34,110 bases of DNA from Selenomonas sp. oral taxon 892 str. F0426. GTDB lineage: Bacteria; Bacillota; Negativicutes; Selenomonadales; Selenomonadaceae. Positions 23,545-31,157 of the stretch are shown in pieces. The notes beneath the pieces were generated by a model. The model saw only the letters and a program-made list of their open reading frames with translations, was not told where the DNA came from and made no database searches. A program made the translations under genes and the position numbers. The stretch covers positions 1 to 34,110 of the forward strand of contig NZ_KI260515.1 of assembly GCF_000468035.1 (NCBI RefSeq), written 5' to 3'. Within the stretch, counting starts at the first letter, position 1, and each line of letters begins with the position of its first letter.

Positions 23545-24166
23545 GGCACTGGGTGAAACCATCTACATGGTCATTGTCAGCATGGCAATCTCAACCGCCA
23601 TCGGCATACCACTCGGCGTTCTCCTGCACGTCACGAACAAGGGAGAAATCCTTGATGCGCCGATGGTCAACCGCACAGTCGGAGCCGTCGTCAATGCCGT
23701 GCGCTCCATCCCGTTCATCATCCTGATGGTTGCAATCATCCCGCTGACGCGTTTCATCGTTGGCTCTGCCATCGGTACGACAGCGGCAATGGTACCGCTC
23801 GTCATCGCCTCCGTCCCCTTCATCGGACGTCAGGTGGAGACCTCGCTGCGCGAGGTGCCGCACGGACTCATCGAGGCAGCACTCGCGATGGGGGCGACAC
23901 CGATGCAGATCATCACACGCGTACTGCTCCCCGAGTCGATGCCCGGTATCGTCAGCCAGCTCACGACAGTCATCATTGCTCTCGTCGGTGAGTCAGCCAT
24001 GGCAGGTGCGATCGGCGGCGGCGGTCTCGGCGACCTCGCAATCCGCTACGGCTATCAGAGGTTCCGTCCCGATATCATGATTGCGACTGTCGTCATTCTC
24101 ATCGTTCTCGTCCAGCTCGTGCAGTTTGCAGGCAACCACCTCGCAGCACGGCTTGATAAGAGATAG
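23513..24166 (+). CDS. metI: Methionine ABC transporter permease
   Basis: MetI, 217 residues, the permease. Five hydrophobic segments are visible and the coupling-helix (EAA) motif appears as LIEAALAMGATPMQIITRVLLPESMPGI (about 119-146). The C-terminal GGGGLGDLAIRYGYQRF is typical of MetI. The ATG at 23513 lies inside the end of metN with an AGGAGGTGATC site 5 nt upstream, which supports this start and translational coupling. Confidence 0.95.
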   Translation: MSAEMMPLLSKALGETIYMVIVSMAISTAIGIPLGVLLHVTNKGEILDAPMVNRTVGAVVNAVRSIPFIILMVAIIPLTRFIVGSAIGTTAAMVPLVIASVPFIGRQVETSLREVPHGLIEAALAMGATPMQIITRVLLPESMPGIVSQLTTVIIALVGESAMAGAIGGGGLGDLAIRYGYQRFRPDIMIATVVILIVLVQLVQFAGNHLAARLDKR

Positions 24167-24274
24167 ATTTTATTATTGTTCATTGGTAATACGATGCCAA
24201 AAAGAGCCCCCTAGTGGAGCAAGTGAGTCCAGTGTACGGTATGTTCGGACAGATTCCTTTCGTTCATATGAGTA

Positions 24275-24311
24275 TGCAAGCACACGATCACTTACGTAAG
24301 GGGTGTTTGCA
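24275..24311 (+). other. Structured metI-metQ intercistronic spacer
   Basis: TGCAAGCAC (24275-24283) pairs with GTGTTTGCA (24303-24311), allowing one G-U, around a loop that contains the perfect palindrome CTTACGTAAG (24291-24300). No T-run follows, so it is not a terminator. The spacer 24167-24342 has an open frame joined to metQ but no coding look. Confidence 0.45.
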
Positions 24312-24342
24312 TTGGGTGCGTATTACAGAGAAGGAGGTTTTT

Positions 24343-25167
24343 ATGAAGAAACTACTCACACTCGTACTCGCAGTCACGACGCTTGCCCTCATCGGCTGCG
24401 GCGGCGGCGCGGACAAGAGCAGCGGCGGCTCCGACGCAAAGGCAGAGAAAGTCGTCAAAGTCGGTGCGTCCCCCGTACCGCACGCCGAAATTCTCGAGGT
24501 TATCAAACCTGAGCTTGAAAAGGAAGGCGTCAAGCTCGAGATCGTCGAATTCAACGACTACGTGCAGCCGAATCTCGCGACGAACGACAAGGAGATCGAC
24601 GCAAACTTCTTCCAGCATGAGCCGTATCTCAAGAACTTCGTCACCGAGCATCCCGAGTTGAAGCTCGTGAACGTCCTCGGCGTCCACGTCGAGCCGATGG
24701 GTATTTACTCGCACAAGATCAAGAACATCAACGAACTCAAAGACGGCGCACAGGTCTCCATCCCGAGCGATCCCACGAACGGCGGACGTGCCCTGCTTCT
24801 CCTCGAGCGCGCAGGACTCCTCAAGCTCAAGGACGGCGTCGGTGCAGCCGCGACCGTGCAGGATGTCGTCGACAACCCGAAGAAGCTGAACTTCAAGGAG
24901 ATCGAGGCACCGCAGCTGCCGCGTACGCTCGACGATGTGGACATCTCCGTCATCAACACGAACTGGGCAATGCAGGCGGATCTCGTACCGACGCGCGACG
25001 CCCTCTTCATGGAGGACAAGACCTCTCCGTACGTGAACATCCTCGTCGTCCGTGAGGGCGATGAGAAACGCCCCGAGATTCAGGCGCTCATGAAGGCGCT
25101 CCACTCCGAGGCAGTCAAGAACTTCATCAACGAGAAATACAAAGGCGCGATCATCCCTGCATTCTGA
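24343..25167 (+). CDS. metQ: Methionine-binding lipoprotein (MetQ/NlpA family)
   Basis: MetQ, 274 residues, the substrate-binding lipoprotein of the methionine importer. It has a lipoprotein signal ending in the lipobox LIGC (C19), followed by a Gly/Ser spacer. The mature part begins VVKVGASPVPHAEILEVIKP and carries the NlpA-family stretches EFNDYVQPNLATNDKEIDANFFQHEPYL and SIPSDPTNGGRALLLLERAGL, and the ligand-site segment VINTNWAMQADLVP. The ATG at 24343 has AAGGAGG upstream. It is separated from metI by a 176-nt structured spacer, which may raise its expression relative to the membrane components. Confidence 0.95.
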   Translation: MKKLLTLVLAVTTLALIGCGGGADKSSGGSDAKAEKVVKVGASPVPHAEILEVIKPELEKEGVKLEIVEFNDYVQPNLATNDKEIDANFFQHEPYLKNFVTEHPELKLVNVLGVHVEPMGIYSHKIKNINELKDGAQVSIPSDPTNGGRALLLLERAGLLKLKDGVGAAATVQDVVDNPKKLNFKEIEAPQLPRTLDDVDISVINTNWAMQADLVPTRDALFMEDKTSPYVNILVVREGDEKRPEIQALMKALHSEAVKNFINEKYKGAIIPAF

Positions 25168-25186
25168 GGAATGATTGCGTAAATGG

Positions 25187-25215
25187 GAGGCTGCTGCAAG
25201 CAGTCTCTTTTTTAT
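25187..25215 (+). terminator. Intrinsic terminator of metNIQ
   Basis: Hairpin GAGGCTGCT / AGCAGTCTC with a 3-nt loop and the run TTTTTTATTT, 20 nt after the metQ stop. Confidence 0.85.
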
Positions 25216-25233
25216 TTCCTTCTCAGGAACGAT

Positions 25234-26727
25234 GTGATAAAATATCTCATTATGAATAAGATTCTCAGCAAACTTTACGCACTCAAACGCCGCGAGCGGA
25301 TCTATGGCATACGCAACCCACTCACCTACGACTTTCTCCATCACAATATGCACCACCTGCACGTCCTGCTCTTCCACAGTGCCGATCAGCAGGATTTTAC
25401 CCGTGGGCCGATCGTTCGGCAGCTGCTCATTTTCATGCTGCCCATCCTGCTCTCGCAGCTGCTCCAACAGTTCTACACCATCGCGGACACCGCCCTCATC
25501 GGGCAGGCACTCGGCGCAGAGGCGCTTGCGGCCGTCGGCACAGCGAGCCTCATACTCTCCGTCTGCATCAACTTCTTCATCGGCTTCTCGGCGGGACTCT
25601 CCGTCCTTGTTTCCAATCTCTATGGAGAAAAGGACTATACGCGCCTGAGCGCACTTGTGCAGAGCATCTTTGTCACCGTCCTTGCATTTGCCGTCTGCCT
25701 CACTGCTGCGGGCATCCTGCTCACCCCGCAGCTGCTTGCAGCACTCTCGACCCCCGCAGAACTCATTCCGACAGCAAGCACCTACCTGCGCATCACCCTC
25801 GGCGGGATGCTTGCGCAGCTCCTATACAATACCGCGAGCGCGATCCTGCGTGCGCTTGGCAATACGACAAGTGCCCTCCACTACCTTGCCGCTGCCGTCG
25901 TGTTCAACATCGCACTCGATATTCTCCTTCTCTTCATCATCCCCTGCGGCATCGCGGGTGCGGCACTTGCCACCGTCGCCGCACAGTATGCGGCGGCACT
26001 GCTCGCCCTGCGCAAAATCCTCCACCTCCACGGTGCATGGCAGTTTCGCCTCGCCCGCCCCTTCTTTGTGCCAAATCACCTCACGCCCATCCTTGGCACG
26101 AGTATTCCCGCCGGTCTCCAAGCAGTCTTTATGAGCATCTCCTCTCTTGTCATTCAGACCTACATCAACACATTCGGCTATGCGGCGATGGCGGGCATGA
26201 CCGTCTACGCACGCATCGAAGGATTCCTCTACTACCCGCTCTTTGCGTTCGGCATCGCCCTCACGAGCTTCATCGGGCAGAATGTCGGCGCACACGACAT
26301 CGCGCGCGTGCGTGCGGGGCTTGGCACAAGCCTACGCCTCGCTGCATTCGGCGCGATGGGTATGGCACTCGTCGCAGGGCTCTCTGCTCCGACGCTCGTC
26401 CTTCTCTTTACCGATGACCCCGCTGTCGTAGAGAATGCACTCGATGCTGTCTGCTACACCTTCCCATTTTACTTCCTTTACGGCATCAACCAAGTCTACA
26501 TTGGTGCGATGCGCGGACTCGGCAACACTCTCTACCCAATGATGACCGCACTTGCCGCCTATTGCCTCTTCCGTGTTGTGTGGTGCTGGGCATGGGATCT
26601 CGTCGGCATCCACTCCATGCACATCGTCTACAACGCATACAACGTCAGCTTCCTTGTTATGGGAACGCTGCTCTATCTCGGATGCAAACGTGAGCTGTGC
26701 CGTACAGCACGGAAAATCAGCGCATAA
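25234..26727 (+). CDS. MATE-family multidrug/sodium or proton antiporter
   Basis: A MATE exporter with about twelve hydrophobic segments in two homologous halves. The first half begins DFTRGPIVRQLLIFMLPILLSQLLQQFYTIADT, typical of the NorM/DinF-like MatE fold, with ADTALIGQALG near it. The second half shows FGIALTSFIGQNVGAHD and YGINQVYIGAMRGLGNT. It ejects cationic drugs or metabolites using an ion gradient; the substrate is unknown. About 40 polar residues precede the first helix. I chose the GTG at 25234 because AGGA lies 5 nt upstream; the ATG at 25252 has no close site. The metQ terminator directly precedes it and no promoter is obvious. Confidence 0.88.
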   Translation: MIKYLIMNKILSKLYALKRRERIYGIRNPLTYDFLHHNMHHLHVLLFHSADQQDFTRGPIVRQLLIFMLPILLSQLLQQFYTIADTALIGQALGAEALAAVGTASLILSVCINFFIGFSAGLSVLVSNLYGEKDYTRLSALVQSIFVTVLAFAVCLTAAGILLTPQLLAALSTPAELIPTASTYLRITLGGMLAQLLYNTASAILRALGNTTSALHYLAAAVVFNIALDILLLFIIPCGIAGAALATVAAQYAAALLALRKILHLHGAWQFRLARPFFVPNHLTPILGTSIPAGLQAVFMSISSLVIQTYINTFGYAAMAGMTVYARIEGFLYYPLFAFGIALTSFIGQNVGAHDIARVRAGLGTSLRLAAFGAMGMALVAGLSAPTLVLLFTDDPAVVENALDAVCYTFPFYFLYGINQVYIGAMRGLGNTLYPMMTALAAYCLFRVVWCWAWDLVGIHSMHIVYNAYNVSFLVMGTLLYLGCKRELCRTARKISA

Positions 26728-26728
26728 G

Positions 26729-26772
26729 AAAAAAGTCTTATCACACGCAGGGTGCGTATGATAAGACTTTTT
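26729..26772. terminator. Bidirectional intrinsic terminator
   Basis: Long stem AAAAAGTCTTATCA / TGATAAGACTTTTT with further inner pairing (ACGCA/TGCGT), T-runs on both strands, between convergent MATE and 26783 genes. Confidence 0.92.
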
Positions 26773-26782
26773 CTTGCAACGA

Positions 26783-27883
26783 TTACGGCGTTGCTGGTGT
26801 CTCGGCGTTCACAGCACCGCGGCGGATCATGTCTCCGACGCGCAGATCATAGGTCAGTGCCTGTTTGTGCAGGGTCTCGGCACGGGCGAATTCCTCAGGA
26901 AGGCCTGTATCAAGCCCTCTCACAAAGCTCTCATAGGAGGCAATCGACGCCTCGGTCGCCGCCTTTCTCTGGGCGGCGAGATAAGCCGCGCCGTGCGGGA
27001 TCTCGACGGCATCGAGCTCGCGCTGATATTTTTTCAGCACAGGGATCACATCATCCTGTAGGAGGCGAATGAGCGCCTTGCGATACTCGATCGTATAGGT
27101 GCTGCGTTCTGTTTCGGTAAGATTGCGGAACTCACGCTGCGATGATCGAAAGACGCCGTTATAGCGGTCGACAATGGGTCGCGTCGCCTCGATGTATCGT
27201 GAGACATCGGCAGCAGAAGCCGTCTGTACGGCCTCAAGATAGGCACGATAATTTGCGACGCGCACAATCTGCCAGCCCGTATCTCCCTTTTCCATTCGCA
27301 GCTGCAGCGGGAACTCGAGGCTCGTTCCGCCATCACGGACAGTAACGGTCGCAACAGCAGCACTTCCGTCACGTGCGACCTCCCCAACAGCCAAAAGTTC
27401 TGTATCGCGCAGATGACTGCACTCCATCAGGTATTCGTAGTCAATGCCGAGCTGACGTCCCTTGAGTTCATTCACTCCCTCAGGATCCATCCATACGTTC
27501 TTCTGAACGGCAGTCTCTATCGTATCTGTCAGGCCTGCAGTAACGCTCCCCTTGATACTCTGATAAAACTTGCCGGAGGCGGTCCGTTCAGCCTCCTTGA
27601 GACTCGTATCGCGGGCAAACAGGACATAAGTGAGATCATCATATCCTGCATCCGTGAGAGCTGCAAGATTCACACGCCTCTGAAAGCCCTCGAGATCGTG
27701 CTGCTCAAGCGCCGCAGCCGCCTCCTGGAGTGCGTATTCGGGCCGTTGAATGTAGTAAACGAGATACCACGCGATCACCGCGATTGTCAGAACGATCAAA
27801 GCCGCCGCAAGCTTAAACTTTCGCTCGTGTGCCCTGCGTCGCCGCGCCAAGCGTACGCGCCATGCAAACTCATCCATCGGCAT
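26783..27883 (-). CDS. Membrane-anchored protein of unknown function (DUF2939-like N-terminal region)
   Basis: A 366-residue protein with a basic cytoplasmic N-terminus (residues 9-23, rich in Arg/Lys), one membrane segment (about 24-45) and a large extracytoplasmic part. The start of that part (PEYALQEAAAALEQHDLEGFQRRVNLAAL) resembles DUF2939-type proteins, in which a short helical repeat follows the membrane anchor. The rest is mixed helix and sheet with no catalytic motif that I recognise; a helical, charged segment occupies about 215-345. The ATG at 27883 has GGGAGGG exactly 7 nt upstream; two upstream in-frame starts lack this. It is a single gene ending at a shared terminator. Confidence 0.75.
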   Translation of the reverse strand: MPMDEFAWRVRLARRRRAHERKFKLAAALIVLTIAVIAWYLVYYIQRPEYALQEAAAALEQHDLEGFQRRVNLAALTDAGYDDLTYVLFARDTSLKEAERTASGKFYQSIKGSVTAGLTDTIETAVQKNVWMDPEGVNELKGRQLGIDYEYLMECSHLRDTELLAVGEVARDGSAAVATVTVRDGGTSLEFPLQLRMEKGDTGWQIVRVANYRAYLEAVQTASAADVSRYIEATRPIVDRYNGVFRSSQREFRNLTETERSTYTIEYRKALIRLLQDDVIPVLKKYQRELDAVEIPHGAAYLAAQRKAATEASIASYESFVRGLDTGLPEEFARAETLHKQALTYDLRVGDMIRRGAVNAETPATP

Positions 27884-28029
27884 CACTACGCCCTCCCTTC
27901 GCATAAAATTCAAACGCTGTCATTATAGCATTGAAGTTTCCTTCCATGCAACGCCCTCCGATAAATCCCTTAACCGAATTCTTGCTGTATTTTCATTTGA
28001 ATAAATTCTATATAAATCGTATTCTCTTA

Positions 28030-28059
28030 TTGACAAAATCATATAATAGGTATTAATAT
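28030..28059 (+). promoter_or_regulatory. Promoter of the cobalamin-riboswitch operon
   Basis: Perfect -35 TTGACA (28030-28035), an 18-nt spacer and -10 TAATAT (28054-28059) in an AT-rich stretch. The expected transcription start is about 28066, some 17 nt before the first strand of the riboswitch. The AT-rich region 27884-28029 shows nothing else that I can name. Confidence 0.65.
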
Positions 28060-28082
28060 AAAGATAAAAATTGCATATAGAG

Positions 28083-28398
28083 GAAATAGGCGTCGAGAGA
28101 CTTAATCTGGAATTCGGTGAGGAGTCACTGATAAAATGAAGTCCGCCAAATTGGTACAGATTTTTTGACCTGTCAAGGAGACAAACCGGACGCATAGCAA
28201 AGGCTATGTGGAGGATTTGTCGACGCAGAGAGGGCGAAAAAGATGTGCTAAGATGGCGGTGCTGAGTTTATCAGCGACTCCTCGAAGCCGAAGCGGTCCC
28301 GCCACTGTAAGGAAGAGCCTGCACACAATAATGTCACTGGAGCAATCTGGGAAGGCGCGTGCAGACGATGACACCAAGCCAGGATACTTACCTATTTC
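28083..28398 (+). promoter_or_regulatory. Cobalamin riboswitch, aptamer interrupted by a 165-nt insertion
   Basis: The conserved cobalamin aptamer blocks occur in order. P1 is GAAATAGG (28083-28090) paired with CCTATTTC (28391-28398). Then come a short hairpin, GACTTAATCTGGAA (28099-28112), TTCGGTG (28113-28119), and after the insertion AAGCCGAA (28285-28292), GCGGTCCCGCCACTGTAA (28293-28310), GTCACTGG (28333-28340), CTGGGAAGGC (28347-28356) and AAGCCAGGATACTTACCT (28376-28393). TTCGG and CCGAA pair around the loop that normally reads about TGxxAAx. Here that loop holds an element of about 165 nt (28119-28283). Without it the aptamer would be about 150 nt. The riboswitch lies upstream of a TonB-dependent receptor gene and is followed by terminators, so B12 probably represses transcription. 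Confidence 0.9.
28119..28283. mobile_element. MITE-like palindromic element inside the riboswitch
   Basis: The ends are inverted repeats: GAGGAGTCACTGATAAA (28119-28135) and, read from the other strand, GAGGAGTCGCTGATAAA (28283-28267), 16 of 17 identical. A further match CCGCCA appears at the same offset (25-30) from each end. Inside, GACAAA/TTTGTC and GCATAG/CTATGT give nested hairpins. No transposase is encoded. The left end matches the short element at 11427 (CTGATAAAATGAAG). It is bounded exactly by riboswitch sequence on both sides; a target duplication could not be defined. Confidence 0.65.
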
Positions 28399-28488
28399 AA
28401 CATCACCGTCGGTCTTTGCGGATTTCAGAGGCCGGTACCTGCGAGCGATGGGTAGGGGATTTTGTCGATACTTGATGACAAAGCATCT

Positions 28489-28523
28489 CCGGCTGTATTT
28501 CATATGCCGGTTTTTCTTTTCTC
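28489..28523 (+). terminator. First terminator of the riboswitch leader
   Basis: Hairpin CCGGC/GCCGG (28489-28510), extended inside by TAT/ATA, followed by TTTTTCTTTTCTC. It lies about 90 nt after the aptamer and is a candidate expression platform. Confidence 0.75.
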
Positions 28524-28531
28524 AAAAAGCG

Positions 28532-28570
28532 ATCCGTCTGAACCAATCTTGGTCGCAGACGGATTTTTTC
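28532..28570 (+). terminator. Second terminator of the riboswitch leader
   Basis: Hairpin ATCCGTCTG / CAGACGGAT with inner ACCA/TGGT pairing (28532-28564), followed by a T-run. It is stronger than the first, and lies about 90 nt before the receptor start codon. Confidence 0.85.
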
Positions 28571-28599
28571 ATGAGAAAGAAGTGATCATATAGGACTTA

Positions 28600-28629
28600 T
28601 TGTCTATATTTTTCAAAAAGACTTTTAAT
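28600..28629 (+). promoter_or_regulatory. Possible secondary promoter downstream of the riboswitch
   Basis: TTGTCT (28600-28605), an 18-nt spacer and TTTAAT (28624-28629), 33 nt before the receptor gene. If active it would bypass the riboswitch. The region is AT-rich, so chance is possible. Confidence 0.3.
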
Positions 28630-28661
28630 ACTGTTTTTTCAAAGAGAATGGAGGCTCTTTC

Positions 28662-31142
28662 ATGTCTGAGAAAAGGAAACAGAAGCATCTTGTCGCGGGT
28701 GTCCTGTGGATGCTCCTTGCGGGCGCACTGTGTCCCCCTGCGACAGCAGCTGCAGAGACGGTGTCTGCGCCGAGCTCCGCCGTGGATGGCGAGCAGGTTA
28801 CCGCATCGTCCAGCCAATACACAACGCCCGACATTACCGTAGAGGCGAAACGGCCTGCATGGGAGGAGATCCTCTCCCCCGGTACTGTGACCGTCATTCG
28901 TCCCGAGGAGTTCAAGGGGGAACAAAAGACCCTGCCTGACTTCCTCAAAATGGTGCCGGGCGTCCATGTGCGCGAGGTCAACGGCAAGGGACAGTACACG
29001 ACGGTGACCGTGCGCGGTTCAACGGCGGCACAGGTCGGCGTCTTCGTAGACGGTGTGCTGACGAACCTCGGCGGCGACGCAGCAGTTGATATCTCTACGA
29101 TCCCAGTGAGCAACGTCGAGCGCATTGAGGTATATCGCGGCTACATCCCCGCACGCTTTGCAGGTACCTTCATTGGCGGCGTCATCAACGTCGTGACAAA
29201 GAAGCCGACGGGGGCACACGGCTCTGCCGAGATCGGGCCGAGCTCGTTCGGCGGAAAAAAGGCATCCGTCGAGATCACAGCCCCCGTCGGCAGCGGCAGC
29301 CTCCTCTTCGGACTCAATCACGAGCAGCGGGACGGGGATTTCCCCTACCGCAGCTATGCGGCGGAGCAGTGGTTTACCAATCACACAACGGGACGGCTTT
29401 ATACGCAAATACGAAACAGGATCAATCAGTTTGAGGCCATGACTCCGACGGAGCGAGCCTCCTACGATGCCGTTCACGGTGCAAACGCATGGCAAACCCA
29501 GGTCAACAATGATAAAAATACGCTCAGGCCATACCAGCAGCGTGCCGATGCGGCGAGCGACTCACGACGCTGGCGGAAATACAACGACTTTAAGAACACC
29601 GATCTCCTGCTCAAGTGGCAAAACGATGACTGGATGATCAAAGGTACATATAAAGTAGTCAACCGCCATCTGCCGGACAGCCTCTGGGTCCTAACAGACG
29701 GTATTGACAGTCTGATTGACCCCGGCATGTTCGCTGATTGGAAGGATATGTATAAGTACGACAGCCGGCATCAGAACCTCAAGGCTGCCGAACTTCTCGT
29801 ACAACGACGCTATCTCGGCAAGCGTTTTGAATGGGGATGGATGATCGACTACCTGAACCAGAGCAAGGACTACCGCGCCGAACACGTAAACGACGCGTTG
29901 AAAAAACAGATTTTGATCCCCATGCGTGAGTGGAGCCGTTACCGCTCAAACAAATACAATATACAGCTGGACGGCACCTATCAGCTTGGCAAGCGCAATA
30001 TGCTTGATTTCCAGATGAACTACTCGCACGAGCGCATGAATATCCGCGGTGACGGGCTTGATAAAGTCATCGACGATGTACAAGCCAGCATTGGGAATCT
30101 CTGGGCACAGATGCGCGATCAATATGATCAGGATATCTTCAACCTGCAGGTGCAGGATACGATCACGCTCGATAAGAAAAGTTCCTGGCAGCTGACCCCT
30201 GCCATCCGCTACAATCGCTCAAAAATCACAGGATACAGCCGATTTGGGCGTTTTGACCCCAGAAAAACATACCATTGGGTGCATCCGAAGGACGATCAGG
30301 TCGATGCCAAGGTAACGTGGCAGCTTGCACTCAAAAAGGAGTTTAACGATCACTTCACCATGCGCATGACGGGCGGCACCTACTTCCGCTTGCTCAACAT
30401 GTATGAGATTGCAGGCGATGGTGCAGGCATCCTGCCATCACCGATCGACTATAAGGGGAGCGGTGCAAAGTTCCCACAGCCGGAGTATGGCAAGCAGTTC
30501 GATCTCAGCGCCATCTGGGATGGAAAAGCTCTGGGTGCTGATAATCGAACAACGCTCACCTATTTCTGGCGCAATTCGGAACGTATGCTGCAGCTCTATC
30601 GTGCGGGGCTTAACTACAGCTCCTATTTCAACGATGTCCGAGGTCAAGCACATGGATTTGAGCTGCAAACAAATTTCCACTGGAGGAAGTTCGACTTTGA
30701 TCTTGAAGGAACCTATCTCAATATCGCAACGCAGCGACAGAACTCCTCTCCCGGCCTCCATTACACCTGGTTCGAGGTACATCCAACCTACCAACCGAAA
30801 TGGGAGGGAAATGCCCGTTTCACCTATCGTCCAACGGAGCGCTGGTCTTTCTTCACTGATCTCCATTACATTTCGAGGTACTACACACATTATATGATTG
30901 ATGAAGGTGCCCCAAATTTTGACGGACGTCCAACGGCACCTCTGACGACCGTCAACCTCGGACTGAAATGGTCTCCGAAAAAGGATATGACCCTCACTCT
31001 TGGGTGTAACGACATCTTTAACCGAGGACCAAAAGCAACCGTATTCAGCGAGCAAGAATTCGGCAGTGAGCCCTCAGATGTAAATATAGAGTATCCACTT
31101 CAGGGACGCACCTATTATGCATCATTCCGTTACGAATTCTAG
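28662..31142 (+). CDS. TonB-dependent outer-membrane receptor, probably for cobalamin
   Basis: An 826-residue outer-membrane receptor. A signal peptide (about 1-31, ending ATAAA) leads to a short N-terminal stretch with a TonB-box-like PDITVEAKR (about 56-64). The plug domain (about 65-175) contains LPDFLKMVPGVHVREV, TVRGS, VFVDGV and the NVERIEVYRGYIPARFAGTFIGGVINVVTKK segment. A large 22-strand-type barrel follows, and the protein ends in an aromatic residue (YYASFRYEF). It is longer than E. coli BtuB (about 600 residues) and is not an obvious BtuB relative; the cobalamin assignment rests on the upstream riboswitch. The ATG at 28662 has GGAGG 7 nt upstream, in the loop of a small AAAGAG/CTCTTT hairpin. 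The next gene begins 15 nt after its stop. Confidence 0.93.
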   Translation: MSEKRKQKHLVAGVLWMLLAGALCPPATAAAETVSAPSSAVDGEQVTASSSQYTTPDITVEAKRPAWEEILSPGTVTVIRPEEFKGEQKTLPDFLKMVPGVHVREVNGKGQYTTVTVRGSTAAQVGVFVDGVLTNLGGDAAVDISTIPVSNVERIEVYRGYIPARFAGTFIGGVINVVTKKPTGAHGSAEIGPSSFGGKKASVEITAPVGSGSLLFGLNHEQRDGDFPYRSYAAEQWFTNHTTGRLYTQIRNRINQFEAMTPTERASYDAVHGANAWQTQVNNDKNTLRPYQQRADAASDSRRWRKYNDFKNTDLLLKWQNDDWMIKGTYKVVNRHLPDSLWVLTDGIDSLIDPGMFADWKDMYKYDSRHQNLKAAELLVQRRYLGKRFEWGWMIDYLNQSKDYRAEHVNDALKKQILIPMREWSRYRSNKYNIQLDGTYQLGKRNMLDFQMNYSHERMNIRGDGLDKVIDDVQASIGNLWAQMRDQYDQDIFNLQVQDTITLDKKSSWQLTPAIRYNRSKITGYSRFGRFDPRKTYHWVHPKDDQVDAKVTWQLALKKEFNDHFTMRMTGGTYFRLLNMYEIAGDGAGILPSPIDYKGSGAKFPQPEYGKQFDLSAIWDGKALGADNRTTLTYFWRNSERMLQLYRAGLNYSSYFNDVRGQAHGFELQTNFHWRKFDFDLEGTYLNIATQRQNSSPGLHYTWFEVHPTYQPKWEGNARFTYRPTERWSFFTDLHYISRYYTHYMIDEGAPNFDGRPTAPLTTVNLGLKWSPKKDMTLTLGCNDIFNRGPKATVFSEQEFGSEPSDVNIEYPLQGRTYYASFRYEF

Positions 31143-31157
31143 GAAGGAGATTTCATC

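Noticed and set aside
24214-24342. N-terminal extension of metQ
   Set aside because: The in-frame extension would put 43 residues before a perfect lipoprotein signal; the strong AAGGAGG at 24332 fixes the start at 24343.
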